Under the pieces are notes generated by a model. That model saw only the letters and a program-made list of their open reading frames with translations. It was not told where the DNA came from and made no database searches. Below, piece after piece: positions 10,420-17,632 of a DNA stretch of 42,597 nucleotides. The translations under genes and the position numbers were made by a program. How positions within the stretch are numbered: position 1 is the first letter of the stretch; each line of letters begins with the position of its first letter. The DNA comes from Naasia sp. GTDB lineage: Bacteria; Actinomycetota; Actinomycetes; Actinomycetales; Microbacteriaceae. The DNA lies in contig NZ_JAODMK010000013.1 of assembly GCF_025465545.1 (NCBI RefSeq), positions 1-42,597 on the forward strand, in the 5' to 3' direction.

Positions 10420-10477
10420 GTGCCCGTTCCGGCGCGAAGTGCCCATTACATGGGGCACTTCGCGCCGGAACGGGCAC
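10420..10477. terminator. Perfect 25-bp inverted repeat between convergent genes
   Basis: The arms at 10420-10444 and 10453-10477 are exact reverse complements around an 8-nt loop (ATTACATG). The stem could continue past one bulge into CTGAG/CTCAG. The left arm begins with the base right after the leuA stop, and the minus-strand TRIC gene ends 28 bp further on, so it probably terminates both. There is no T-tract, and the length is unusual for a plain terminator. It may belong to a dispersed palindrome family. Confidence 0.7.
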
Positions 10478-10505
10478 CTCAGTCGCGCGGCGGGAAGGGA
10501 TGCGG

Positions 10506-11150
10506 TCAGCCGCGGCGGCGGCGCAGCGGGCGCTGCTCGGGAAGGCTCCAGCCGAAGCGGACCGCCAGCAGGCGGATCAGGACGGTGACCACCACGCAGA
10601 CCGCGGCGGCGCCCTCGATGGGCATGCCGAAGCGCAGGAACACCGCGAGGACGACGGTGCCCGCGCCCGCCGCCACCGCGTAGAGCGAGCCGACGTGCAT
10701 GAGTGCGATGGGCAGATTCAGCAGCAGGTCGCGGAGCACCGAGCCGCCCACGGCCGACACCACGCCGACGAATACGGCGGGTACGACCGGCAGTCCCGCA
10801 GCGAGCGCCTTCGAGGTGCCGATGGCCCCGAATAGGCCGATGGTCAGGGCGTCCAGTGCGGTGACGAGCCCGTCCAGGCGTCGGAAGACCTGCTGCAGGA
10901 GCATGCCGACCAGTGCTGCCGCCACGGCGGTGGGCAGGTACCAGTTGGTCTGCAGCGCGACCGGGGTCTCGGACATGAAGAGGTCCCGCAGGAGTCCGCC
11001 GCCGAGCCCGGACGCGACGCCGATGATGGCGACGCCGAGGAGATCGAGGCGCCGGTCCCGGAAGCCGGCTGCGAAGGCGGCACCCTGCACGCCGCCGACG
11101 GCGACGGCAGCGAGGTCTGCCCAGAGCGGGATGATGAAGGGCGTGGCCAC
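10506..11150 (-). CDS. TRIC-like cation channel family protein (UPF0126)
   Basis: A 214-residue, seven-helix membrane protein made of two homologous halves, each with a Gly-rich motif followed by RDL (GGGLLRDLF and GGSVLRDLL). Prokaryotic relatives form trimeric, K+-permeable channels; the bacterial role is poorly defined. I chose GTG 11150 because the minus-strand hexamer GAGAAT ends 6 nt upstream, suggesting a leaderless start, and because it gives normal family length. ATG 11168 would add six residues. The C-terminal end is basic (RRRRG). It converges on leuA. Confidence 0.88.
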   Translation of the reverse strand: MATPFIIPLWADLAAVAVGGVQGAAFAAGFRDRRLDLLGVAIIGVASGLGGGLLRDLFMSETPVALQTNWYLPTAVAAALVGMLLQQVFRRLDGLVTALDALTIGLFGAIGTSKALAAGLPVVPAVFVGVVSAVGGSVLRDLLLNLPIALMHVGSLYAVAAGAGTVVLAVFLRFGMPIEGAAAVCVVVTVLIRLLAVRFGWSLPEQRPLRRRRG

Positions 11151-11156
11151 TCCCGA

Positions 11157-11162
11157 ATTCTC
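11157..11162 (-). promoter_or_regulatory. Predicted -10 element of the TRIC gene
   Basis: GAGAAT on the minus strand, six bases upstream of GTG 11150. The same hexamer precedes dusB with 7-nt spacing. Confidence 0.4.
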
Positions 11163-11262
11163 CCGCATACCGCCGGGCCGCGGCCCGCGCGCCAGTCGGC
11201 TCCTCGCCGTATCGAGAGTCGACATTCCCGGGAAGGGGTTGGCGTGTGTTCGCGGCGTCGGG

Positions 11263-11268
11263 CAGTCT
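11263..11268 (+). promoter_or_regulatory. Predicted -10 element of the NTF2-like gene
   Basis: CAGTCT ends 6 nt before ATG 11275, matching the spacing seen at other likely leaderless genes in this window. Confidence 0.35.
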
Positions 11269-11274
11269 GGACCA

Positions 11275-11655
11275 ATGGCACTCATGACATCGACTCTCGA
11301 CTCGGTCATCGTGGTCTGGCACGTCGCGGTCAACGCCGGCGATGCGGACGCGGCTGCGTCGGCCTGCACGGAGGATGTCGTGATGCGCGGCCCCCAGGGC
11401 ACCGCTCACGGCCGGGACGAGATGCGGACGTGGGTCGGGGCGGCCGGCATCCGGCTGATGCCCAAGGAGGCCTACGACGTGCCGGGCGGCATCGTCGTGG
11501 CTCAGGAGGCCACCTGGCCGGGCCGGGAGGACTTCGACGCGAACGGAACGCCCGCCAAGCTCTACACGAGCTTCGGCCTGCGCGACGGGTCGATCTGCGG
11601 CGTCTACCTCTTCGACAGCCTCGAGGAGGCGCGGGCCTACCCGATGGCGGCCTGA
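11275..11655 (+). CDS. NTF2-like / SnoaL-fold protein of unknown function
   Basis: A 126-residue cytosolic protein. The pattern fits the NTF2-like cone fold: an N-terminal helix ending in WHVAVNAGDADAAASACTED, then MRGPQGTAHGRDEMRTWV, a typical SnoaL-like segment. Such proteins range from isomerases and polyketide cyclases to binding proteins, so no reaction is assigned. ATG 11275 is preferred; ATG 11284 is possible. It is divergent from the TRIC gene (124 bp between starts) and converges on the lipoprotein gene with a 4-bp gap. Confidence 0.75.
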   Translation: MALMTSTLDSVIVVWHVAVNAGDADAAASACTEDVVMRGPQGTAHGRDEMRTWVGAAGIRLMPKEAYDVPGGIVVAQEATWPGREDFDANGTPAKLYTSFGLRDGSICGVYLFDSLEEARAYPMAA

Positions 11656-11659
11656 CCGC

Positions 11660-12301
11660 TCAGGGCTGCAGCTGCAGCGTGGCGAGGGCGTGCGACCAGT
11701 CCGCCCGGTCCTCCTCCGTGAGGAACACGCCGGTGAGCACGATCCGCACCGATCCTCCGGCATCGGTCGCGGCGATCACGGCGTACTCCGAGCCCGCGTC
11801 GCCGCACTCCGTGTAGAAGGCGTACTTGCCGGTGAGGCCGTTCTCGGCGTAATCGTCGGTCTGCTGCAGGACGCACACCTTCTCGGCCTCAAGAGAGGCG
11901 TTGTTCAGCAGATTGTCGACCGTGTACGAGGAGTGGGCGGTCGCCGAGGCACGAAGATCCACCCCGGCTTCCGACCAGCCGGAGGAGAACGCGTCGAGGT
12001 CGGCCGCCGCAGCGAGCGCGTCGAACTTCGCGCCGTAGGAGTCCTCGAAGGGCGCCCCGTCGAGCTCCGACCAGCGGGTGGGCAGCTCAACCGTGATCGA
12101 GCCGGAGTCATTCGACACCTCCGTGTAGGCGCTGTCGGCCGCCGTCTCCGGTGAGGCGGAAGGGGCGGCCGACGAGGGGGCGGCGAGTGGCGTTGCCACG
12201 CCTGATGGCTTCGCTCCCGGTGCGCATCCTGCCAATGCCGCCGCGATCGCGCAGGCGATCGCCACGTTGGCGGCTCGGACAAGGGTCTTCTGCTGCGACA
12301 C
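11660..12301 (-). CDS. Predicted secreted lipoprotein, function unknown
   Basis: A 213-residue protein with a lipoprotein signal peptide: a hydrophobic stretch ending in lipobox LAGC with Cys26 as the lipidation site. A Pro/Ala/Ser-rich linker and a folded domain follow, containing a Cys in VCVLQQTDD and one in YTECGD that might form a disulfide. I do not recognise a family. The GTG start at 12301 has GAGGAG eight to nine bases upstream. It is divergent from recO, sharing an 85-bp intergenic region, and converges on the NTF2-like gene. Confidence 0.78.
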   Translation of the reverse strand: MSQQKTLVRAANVAIACAIAAALAGCAPGAKPSGVATPLAAPSSAAPSASPETAADSAYTEVSNDSGSITVELPTRWSELDGAPFEDSYGAKFDALAAAADLDAFSSGWSEAGVDLRASATAHSSYTVDNLLNNASLEAEKVCVLQQTDDYAENGLTGKYAFYTECGDAGSEYAVIAATDAGGSVRIVLTGVFLTEEDRADWSHALATLQLQP

Positions 12302-12374
12302 TGCAACTCCTCGAACCCCCGCCGGCCGACACCTCGGACGGCCCCCAGAGCGAGGGAATACCGCACCCTAGCGC

Positions 12375-12380
12375 GATACT
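12375..12380 (+). promoter_or_regulatory. Predicted -10 element of recO
   Basis: GATACT ends 6 nt before ATG 12387, so the recO transcript is probably leaderless. No ribosome binding site precedes the ATG, which supports this. Confidence 0.45.
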
Positions 12381-12386
12381 TGACGG

Positions 12387-13148
12387 ATGCCGGTCTACCG
12401 CGACGAAGCCATCGTGCTTCGCACCCACAAGCTGGGTGAAGCGGACCGCATCGTCACGATGCTGTCCCGGCAGCACGGCAAGATCCGTGCGGTGGCCCGG
12501 GGCGTGCGGAAGACCTCGTCCAAGTTCGGCGCCCGGCTGGAGCCCTTCATGCTCGTCGACGTGCAGCTCCACGAGGGGCGCACCCTCGACGTGATCACCC
12601 AAGCGGAATCCCTCGCCTCCTATGGGGCCATCATCGCCGCCGACTACGCCGCGTACACTGCCGCGAACGCGATGGTGGAGACGGCTGACAAGCTGACCGA
12701 GGGGGAGGGATCGCTGCAGCAGTACCTGCTGCTCGTCGGCGCCCTCCGCTCGCTGTCCAGGAGCGAGCACGGCGCGGGGCCCACCCTCGACTCCTACCTG
12801 CTCCGCGCCCTCTCCATCGCAGGCTGGGCGCCGAGCTTCGACGACTGCGCCGTCACCGGCGCCCCCGGGCCGCACACCGTGTTCGTGGTGCAGCTCGGCG
12901 GAGTCGTGGCCGACGCGGTCGCCCCGCCGGGGTCGCCCCGCCTGCAGCGCTCGGTCATCGAGCTGCTCGGCGCGCTCCTCTCCGGCGACTGGGCGGCGGC
13001 AGACGCGGCGGACGAGCGCACCCAGGCGCAGGCGAGCGGAGTGGTCGCCGCCTACGTGCAGTGGCACCTCGAGCGGGGCCTGCGATCCCTTCAGCACGTG
13101 GACCGCACCGCCACCGACCGACCTGCCAACGCCGGAGCCGGAGCCTGA
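12387..13148 (+). CDS. recO: DNA repair protein RecO
   Basis: A 253-residue protein. The N-terminal OB fold begins [20 protein letters not shown] and continues [21 protein letters not shown]; a helical domain follows. RecO loads RecA onto SSB-coated single strands with RecR in gap repair. Many actinobacterial RecO proteins have a Cys4 zinc finger; here the corresponding stretch reads [20 protein letters not shown] and keeps only one cysteine, so the zinc site looks lost. The stop overlaps the uppS ATG by one base, a conserved recO-uppS pairing. Confidence 0.94.
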   Translation: MPVYRDEAIVLRTHKLGEADRIVTMLSRQHGKIRAVARGVRKTSSKFGARLEPFMLVDVQLHEGRTLDVITQAESLASYGAIIAADYAAYTAANAMVETADKLTEGEGSLQQYLLLVGALRSLSRSEHGAGPTLDSYLLRALSIAGWAPSFDDCAVTGAPGPHTVFVVQLGGVVADAVAPPGSPRLQRSVIELLGALLSGDWAAADAADERTQAQASGVVAAYVQWHLERGLRSLQHVDRTATDRPANAGAGA

Positions 13149-13948
13149 TGCCCAAGCCCACCACGCACCGCGACGCGGTGCCCTACCGACCGGTCGACTG
13201 GACCGGCCAGCAGCCGCCTGCCCTGCCCGCGGGCGCCGTTCCCCGGCATGTCGCCGTCGTGATGGACGGCAATGGCCGCTGGGCGAACGCCCGGGGGCTG
13301 CCGCGGGTCGAGGGCCACAAGGCGGGGGAGACGGCGCTCCTCGACGTGGTGGCGGGCGCCATCCAGATCGGGGTGACGCACCTCAGCGTGTATGCGTTCT
13401 CCACCGAGAACTGGCGGCGCTCACCCGACGAGGTGCGCTTCCTGATGGGCTTCAACCGCGAGGTGCTGCACCGGCGGCGGGATCAGCTCAACGAGTGGGG
13501 CGTGCGCATCCGCTGGGCCGGGCGCAAACCGCGGCTGTGGGGCTCCGTGATCAACGAGCTGCAGTTCGCCGAGCGCCTGACCGCCGGCAACGACGTGCTC
13601 ACCCTCACCATGTGCGTCAACTACGGCGGCCGGACCGAGATCGCGGACGCGGTGCGGGGAATCGCCGAGGATGTCGCCGCCGGGACCCTCCGTCCGTCCG
13701 CGGTCACCGAGAAGCTCCTCGCCCGCCGGCTCTACGTGCCTGAGCTGCCGGACGTCGACCTCTTCGTGCGCAGCAGCGGGGAGCAGCGCACCAGCAACTT
13801 CCTGCTGTGGCAGTCGGCCTACGCCGAGCTCGTCTTCCTGCACACCCTCTGGCCGGACTTCACGCGAACCGACCTGTGGCACGCCATCGAGCAGTACGCC
13901 GACCGGGACCGCCGCTTCGGGGGCGCGACGGACGCGCCGACCGGCTGA
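13148..13948 (+). CDS. uppS: Isoprenyl (polyprenyl diphosphate) cis-transferase
   Basis: A 266-residue cis-prenyltransferase that extends allylic diphosphates with isopentenyl diphosphate to make the lipid carrier for peptidoglycan and glycan synthesis. [14 protein letters not shown] contains catalytic Asp40, and [15 protein letters not shown] at 208-222 is the diphosphate-binding signature. Product chain length (C50 or C55) cannot be decided. ATG 13148 overlaps the recO stop. An N-terminal extension of about 33 residues (Pro-rich, [14 protein letters not shown]) precedes the core. Confidence 0.95.
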   Translation: MPKPTTHRDAVPYRPVDWTGQQPPALPAGAVPRHVAVVMDGNGRWANARGLPRVEGHKAGETALLDVVAGAIQIGVTHLSVYAFSTENWRRSPDEVRFLMGFNREVLHRRRDQLNEWGVRIRWAGRKPRLWGSVINELQFAERLTAGNDVLTLTMCVNYGGRTEIADAVRGIAEDVAAGTLRPSAVTEKLLARRLYVPELPDVDLFVRSSGEQRTSNFLLWQSAYAELVFLHTLWPDFTRTDLWHAIEQYADRDRRFGGATDAPTG

Positions 13949-13972
13949 GACCGGGCCGCGGGATCCCCGGTC
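13949..13972 (+). terminator. Weak hairpin right after uppS
   Basis: GACCGGG (13949-13955) pairs with CCCGGTC (13966-13972) around a 10-nt loop, directly after the uppS stop. There is no T-tract, so a terminator role is tentative. Confidence 0.3.
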
Positions 13973-14000
13973 CGCCCTCCGATCGCGGCGGTACCGCCCG

Positions 14001-14024
14001 GGGAGGGTGAGCGGGAGGGTGAGC
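14001..14024 (+). repeat. 12-bp tandem duplication before a broken gene
   Basis: GGGAGGGTGAGC occurs twice without a gap (14001-14012 and 14013-14024), immediately upstream of ATG 14027. It duplicates what looks like a ribosome binding site. Confidence 0.7.
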
Positions 14025-14026
14025 GC

Positions 14027-14330
14027 ATGCCGTCCGCCTCTCTCGCCGCCGCCATCGACAGCTTCACCCACCACCGCGACCACCTCGCGGTCGCGTCGAC
14101 CGGCCTCCCACGAGGCAGACGGTCGCCGCGCGCACCGCAGACCTGGCCGCGTGGTGGGCCGCGGACCGCGACCCCCAGGGCTACGACCCGGTGATCGAGC
14201 GGACCCGGGCCGCCTACGCCCGCCTCGTCGGCGTGCCGGCCGGCGCCGCCGCCATCGGCTCCCAGGCGTCGGTGCAGACCAGCCTGATCGAGGCAGTCGT
14301 TCCCGCCGGCGCGGAGGTGCTCGTCCCCGC
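14027..14330 (+). pseudogene. N-terminal remnant of a class V aminotransferase-like gene
   Basis: From ATG 14027 one frame gives SFTHHRDHLAVASTGLPRG; after a frame change near 14110 another gives RQTVAARTADLAAWWAA, GYDPVIERTRAAYARLVGVP, IGSQASVQTSLIEAVVPAGA and EVLVP. The ASTGLP, RTRAAYARLVGVP and IGSQASV segments are what I expect from the N-terminal third of actinobacterial class V-fold PLP enzymes. Everything after EVLVP, including the PLP lysine, is missing. Frameshift plus deletion make this a remnant. The family call is from memory of the motif pattern. Confidence 0.6.
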
Positions 14331-14412
14331 GAGAGCGGTCTTGCTCACCCCGTCACCCGGCGATCAGGATCCGCTGCGGCCGGACGGGGAGCGGGTCCCC
14401 GGCGCGCAGCAT
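14331..14412 (-). pseudogene. Possible 5' remnant of a P-loop kinase/ATPase gene
   Basis: On the minus strand ATG 14412 opens MLRAGDPLPVRPQRILIAG and then hits TGA. Restoring one base lets it continue toward a P-loop-like GVTGVSKTALA. Proteins beginning LPxRPxRILIAGxxGSGKTTLA are common small actinobacterial nucleotide kinases or ATPases. Only about 27 codons survive before the sequence meets the aminotransferase remnant head-on. Very short, so uncertain. Confidence 0.35.
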
Positions 14413-14439
14413 GCCGTCAGGCTAGCTCTCGGCCCCGGA

Positions 14440-14445
14440 TAGACT
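14440..14445 (+). promoter_or_regulatory. Predicted -10 element of glyS
   Basis: TAGACT, identical to the hexamers before dnaG and the histidine kinase gene. Transcription would start about 46 nt before GTG 14498, so unlike those genes glyS would carry a 5' UTR, which contains CTGGAG at 14485-14490 as binding site. Confidence 0.45.
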
Positions 14446-14497
14446 CGGGGCCGCACCCGGCCGGGCACCCAGTCCGGCCAGATCCTGGAGTTCTCAC

Positions 14498-15880
14498 GTG
14501 GCAGCCTCTCGTCTCGATTCCGTCATCGCGCTCGCCAAGCGGCGCGGGTTCGTCTTCCAGGCGGGAGAGATCTACGGCGGAACGCGCTCCTCCTGGGACT
14601 ACGGCCCCCTCGGAGTCGAGCTCAAGGAGAACATCAAGCGCCAGTGGTGGCGCTCGGTGGTGCGGGGCCGCGAGGACGTGGTGGGCCTCGACAGCAGCGT
14701 GATCCTGCCCCGTCAGGTGTGGGAGGCGTCCGGGCACGTCGAGGTGTTCAGCGACCCGCTCGTCGAGTCCCTGCACACGCACAAGCGATACCGTGCCGAC
14801 CACCTGCTGGAGGCGTACGAGGCCAAGCACGGTCGCCCGCCCGAGAACGGCCTCGCGGACATCCGCGACCCGGAGACCGGCCAGCCGGGCGCCTGGACCG
14901 AGCCCAGGCCCTTCTCCGGGCTCCTCAAGACGTTCCTGGGTCCCGTCGACGACGACCAGGGCATGCACTACCTGCGCCCGGAGACCGCGCAGGGCATCTT
15001 CGTCAACTTCGCCAACGTGCTCAACTCGGCGCGGATGAAGCCGCCGTTCGGCATCGGCCAGATCGGCAAGAGCTTCCGCAACGAGATCACGCCGGGCAAC
15101 TTCATCTTCCGCACCCGCGAATTCGAGCAGATGGAGATGGAGTTCTTCGTCGAGCCGGGCACGGACGAGGAGTGGCACCAGTTCTGGATCGACGAGCGAC
15201 TCCGCTGGTACGTCGACCTCGGCATCAACCCCGACAACCTGCGGCTCTACGAGCACGCCAAGGAGAAGCTGTCGCACTACTCCAAGCGGACCGTGGACAT
15301 CGAGTACCGATTCGGCTTCCAGGGCGGCGAGTTCGGCGAGCTCGAGGGCATCGCGAACCGGACCGACTACGACCTGACCACCCACTCCAAGCATTCGGGC
15401 ACCGACCTCAGCTATTTCGATCAGACGAAGAACGAGCGCTGGGTCCCGTATGTGATCGAGCCGGCCGCCGGGCTGACGCGCAGCCTGATGGCGTTCCTGG
15501 TCGACGCGTTCTCCGAGGACGAGGCGCCCAACACCAAGGGCGGCGTGGACAAGCGCACCGTCCTGCGCCTCGATCCGCGCCTTTCGCCGGTCAAGGCCGC
15601 GGTGCTGCCGCTGTCCCGCAACGAGCAGCTGTCGCCGGTCGCGAAGGCGCTCGCCGCTGACCTGCGCCGCGACTGGAACGTGGAGTTCGACGACGCCGGC
15701 GCCATCGGCCGCCGGTACCGCCGGCAGGATGAGATCGGCACCCCGTTCTGCATCACCGTGGACTTCGACTCCCTCGAGGACAACGCGGCGACCGTGCGGG
15801 AGCGCGACTCCATGAGCCAGGAGCGGGTCTCCATCGACCGCCTGCACGGCTACCTGGCCGAGCGCCTCACCGGCTGCTGA
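14498..15880 (+). CDS. glyS: Glycine--tRNA ligase (class II, dimeric type)
   Basis: A 460-residue class II aminoacyl-tRNA synthetase of the single-chain alpha2 type. The N-terminus has [20 protein letters not shown]. Motif 2 [19 protein letters not shown] starts at 193, motif 3 GLTRSLMAF at 325, and the C-terminal anticodon-binding domain spans about 355-460. It charges tRNA-Gly in the cytosol. Start GTG 14498 has CTGGAG 8 nt upstream. The gene is complete and normal. Confidence 0.97.
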   Translation: MAASRLDSVIALAKRRGFVFQAGEIYGGTRSSWDYGPLGVELKENIKRQWWRSVVRGREDVVGLDSSVILPRQVWEASGHVEVFSDPLVESLHTHKRYRADHLLEAYEAKHGRPPENGLADIRDPETGQPGAWTEPRPFSGLLKTFLGPVDDDQGMHYLRPETAQGIFVNFANVLNSARMKPPFGIGQIGKSFRNEITPGNFIFRTREFEQMEMEFFVEPGTDEEWHQFWIDERLRWYVDLGINPDNLRLYEHAKEKLSHYSKRTVDIEYRFGFQGGEFGELEGIANRTDYDLTTHSKHSGTDLSYFDQTKNERWVPYVIEPAAGLTRSLMAFLVDAFSEDEAPNTKGGVDKRTVLRLDPRLSPVKAAVLPLSRNEQLSPVAKALAADLRRDWNVEFDDAGAIGRRYRRQDEIGTPFCITVDFDSLEDNAATVRERDSMSQERVSIDRLHGYLAERLTGC

Positions 15881-15885
15881 GACCC

Positions 15886-15903
15886 CGCGCCGGACGCGGC
15901 GCG
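15886..15903 (+). terminator. Candidate hairpin after glyS
   Basis: CGCGCCG and CGGCGCG form a 7-bp stem with loop GACG, 5 nt after the glyS stop. No T-tract follows. Confidence 0.3.
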
Positions 15904-15968
15904 CCGCCCGGTGGCCGCGCGCGTCCTCGCTACGCTGACGCCATTCCCATCGACGAAGACGAGGTGCG

Positions 15969-16055
15969 ATGAACGACATGCCCGCCACGGACCAGCCGGC
16001 CGCTGCCGGCCACCAGGTCAGTCGCGCACTGGATGAGGGATCGCTCGACTACTGA
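15969..16055 (+). CDS. Small ORF of 28 codons, unknown
   Basis: ATG 15969 opens a short frame (MNDMPATDQPAAAGHQVSR, then ALDEGSLDY) with a weak GAGGTG upstream and a possible -10 (TACGCT, 15931-15936). It may be a genuine small protein or the 5' stub of a lost gene between glyS and the DsbA-like gene. No family recognised. The rest of 15904-16096 shows nothing. Confidence 0.25.
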   Translation: MNDMPATDQPAAAGHQVSRALDEGSLDY

Positions 16056-16096
16056 CGTCCGGGAATGACCGGCGGGGTGCAGAAGTTGCCTTGATC

Positions 16097-16747
16097 ATGA
16101 GCATTCCCGTGAAGGTCGACATCTGGTCGGACATCGCCTGCCCCTGGTGCTACATCGGCAAGCGCAAGTTCGAGGAGGGCGTGCTCCGCTTCGGCGGCGA
16201 CGTCGAGGTGGAGTACCACAGCTTCGAGCTGTCTCCTGACACCCCCGTCGACTTCGAGGGCAGCGCCGCCGACTATCTCGCCGGCCACAAGGGCCTGCCC
16301 CGCGAACGCGCCCAGCAGATGATCGACTCCGTGATCGGGGTCGCCGCCCAAGTCGACCTCGACTACGACTACGAGGCGCTGCAGCACACCAACACCGTGA
16401 AGGCGCACCAGCTGGTGCACTACGCGAAGGCGGTCGGCCGGCAGGTCGAGATGAAGGAGCGGCTGCTCCGCGCCTACTTCGTGGAGGGGCGTCACGTCGG
16501 ACGCGTCGAGGACCTCGCCGACCTGGCCGAGGAGCTCGGCTTCGACCGGGCCGATGTGCTGGCCGCGCTCGAGACCGACCGGTTCCTGGCGGACGTTCGT
16601 GCCGACCAGGCGCAGGCCGTGGCCTATGGGATCAACGGCGTCCCGTTCTTCGTGCTGGAGGGCAAGTACGGCATCTCCGGCGCCCAGGACCCCGCGGTCT
16701 TCGCCGGAGCGCTCGAGCAGGTCGCCGCCGAGCGGGTCGAGTCGTGA
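16097..16747 (+). CDS. DsbA-family (FrnE-like) thiol oxidoreductase
   Basis: A 216-residue thioredoxin-fold protein with the helical DsbA insertion. The active-site motif CPWC lies at residues 15-18 in DIWSDIACPWCYIGKRKF, the cis-Pro loop reads YGINGVPFFVLEGKYGISGA, and AQDP follows. No signal peptide is present, so it is cytosolic, as usual for the FrnE branch, which acts in disulfide isomerisation or redox protection; substrates are unknown. ATG 16097 is preferred to the in-frame TTG 16091. The stop overlaps GTG 16744 of a mini-ORF that may be its detached C-terminal tail. Confidence 0.9.
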   Translation: MSIPVKVDIWSDIACPWCYIGKRKFEEGVLRFGGDVEVEYHSFELSPDTPVDFEGSAADYLAGHKGLPRERAQQMIDSVIGVAAQVDLDYDYEALQHTNTVKAHQLVHYAKAVGRQVEMKERLLRAYFVEGRHVGRVEDLADLAEELGFDRADVLAALETDRFLADVRADQAQAVAYGINGVPFFVLEGKYGISGAQDPAVFAGALEQVAAERVES

Positions 16748-16890
16748 CCGCGTCCGCGTCCGTGTCCGTGTCCGCGTCCGCGTCCGTGGAGTCGACGGTT
16801 CCGCTCGTCGTCGCGCCCTCGCTGACGCTGCTCGGCGTCGCCGGCGCGGCGGTCTGCATCGACGATGTCTGCGAGATTCGGGCCGACTGA
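16744..16890 (+). CDS. Coupled 48-residue mini-ORF, possible detached DsbA tail
   Basis: Starts at GTG 16744, overlapping the DsbA-like stop by 4 nt. The N-terminal half is a Ser/Ala/Val stretch encoded by hexanucleotide repeats. The second half reads VAPSLTLLGVAGAAVCIDDV and then CEIRAD. FrnE-like proteins often end in a Cys-x-x-x-x-Cys acidic tail, and CIDDVCEI looks like one, so this may be an old C-terminal extension cut off by a frameshift near 16744, or a translationally coupled small protein. Evidence for expression is only the overlap. Confidence 0.4.
   Translation: MTASASVSVSASASVESTVPLVVAPSLTLLGVAGAAVCIDDVCEIRAD
16750..16785. repeat. Six tandem GYGTCC hexamers
   Basis: Units run GCGTCC, GCGTCC, GTGTCC, GTGTCC, GCGTCC, GCGTCC. 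In the mini-ORF frame they encode alternating Ala/Val and Ser. Gain or loss of units keeps the frame, so it is length-variable rather than an on/off switch. Confidence 0.8.
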
Positions 16891-16912
16891 GCGACACCGA
16901 GTGCGCCTCGAG

Positions 16913-16988
16913 GCACCGAGCGCACGCCGTGCCCGGGTAGCGCTCGGCGTCTCGGGGCGCGCCGGGTGTTTCGGGGCGCGCTCGGTGC
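16913..16988. repeat. Inverted and direct repeats between convergent genes
   Basis: GCACCGAGCGC (16913-16923) is the exact reverse complement of GCGCTCGGTGC (16978-16988), 54 nt apart. Within it, TCGGGGCGCGCCGGGTG (16952-16968) and TCGGGGCGCGCTCGGTG (16971-16987) are near-identical direct repeats. It may end both converging transcripts; bases 16891-17009 contain no gene. Confidence 0.5.
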
Positions 16989-17009
16989 GTTGCCGCGGTG
17001 GAGTGCAGG

Positions 17010-17468
17010 TCAGTCGCTGATGTCGGCGAGTGTCGCGTCGAGGGCGCGGACCAGGGCGTCGGCATCCACGAAGAGGCTGAGGCCGTGCTCGCCGCCGCCC
17101 ATCGCCACGCGGCGGCCCGAGATCCGCTCGTCGGCGTAGACGGGCCAGGCCGTGGTGCTGCCCAGCGGCGTGATCGTGCCCCGCTGGTATCCGGTGGCCT
17201 CGAACGCCTGGGCGGCGTCGGGCAGCTGCAGCTTGTTCACCCCGACCACGGCCCGCAGCTTGGACCAGGCGATCTGCCGGTCGCCTGGCACGAGGGCGAA
17301 CAGGAAGGTGCCGTCCTTGCGCTTCACCACGAGCGACTTGACGATGTCGCTCGGCGCGATGCCCAGCAGCTCCGCCGCCTGCTCGAGCGACTCGGCCGCC
17401 GGCCGGGTCACGACCTCGACGGCGAGGCCGAGCTCACGCGCCGCCTTCTCCACCCGCTCCCGCGTCAT
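17010..17468 (-). CDS. YbaK/ProX-type aminoacyl-tRNA deacylase
   Basis: A 152-residue protein with the YbaK fold: SDIVKSLVVKRKDGTFLFAL, the VNKLQLPDAAQAFEATGYQR segment and GTITPLGSTTAWPVYADERI. Family members hydrolyse mischarged aminoacyl-tRNAs such as Cys-tRNA-Pro or Ala-tRNA-Pro in trans; substrate is not decided here. ATG 17468 is chosen because hexamer GAGGAT on the minus strand (17475-17480) ends 6 nt upstream, suggesting a leaderless start; upstream in-frame codons would add a Pro/Arg-rich stretch unlike the family. Confidence 0.88.
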   Translation of the reverse strand: MTRERVEKAARELGLAVEVVTRPAAESLEQAAELLGIAPSDIVKSLVVKRKDGTFLFALVPGDRQIAWSKLRAVVGVNKLQLPDAAQAFEATGYQRGTITPLGSTTAWPVYADERISGRRVAMGGGEHGLSLFVDADALVRALDATLADISD

Positions 17469-17619
17469 GCCTCGATCCTCGCACCCGGTCTCCTGGCGGT
17501 CCGGTGTGTCGCGCGGCATCCACTCGCCACGAGGTGCCGCCATCCGGGCTGGAAGCGGGATTTCGTGGCAAGTCGGTGCTCGCGAGGGAAGCCCGCCCCG
17601 GAGGGTCGGGCGCGTCTGG

Positions 17620-17625
17620 GAGAAT
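17620..17625 (+). promoter_or_regulatory. Predicted -10 element of the dusB-dgt operon
   Basis: GAGAAT ends 7 nt before ATG 17633, consistent with a leaderless transcript; no ribosome binding site is seen. Confidence 0.4.
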
Positions 17626-17632
17626 CGATGCG

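Noticed and set aside
14446-14497. T-box riboswitch before glyS
   Set aside because: The predicted leader is about 50 nt, too short for a T-box, and no T-box sequence or specifier stem is present.
16750-16785. Phase-variable repeat tract
   Set aside because: Units are 6 bp, so slippage cannot switch the frame; at most it changes length.
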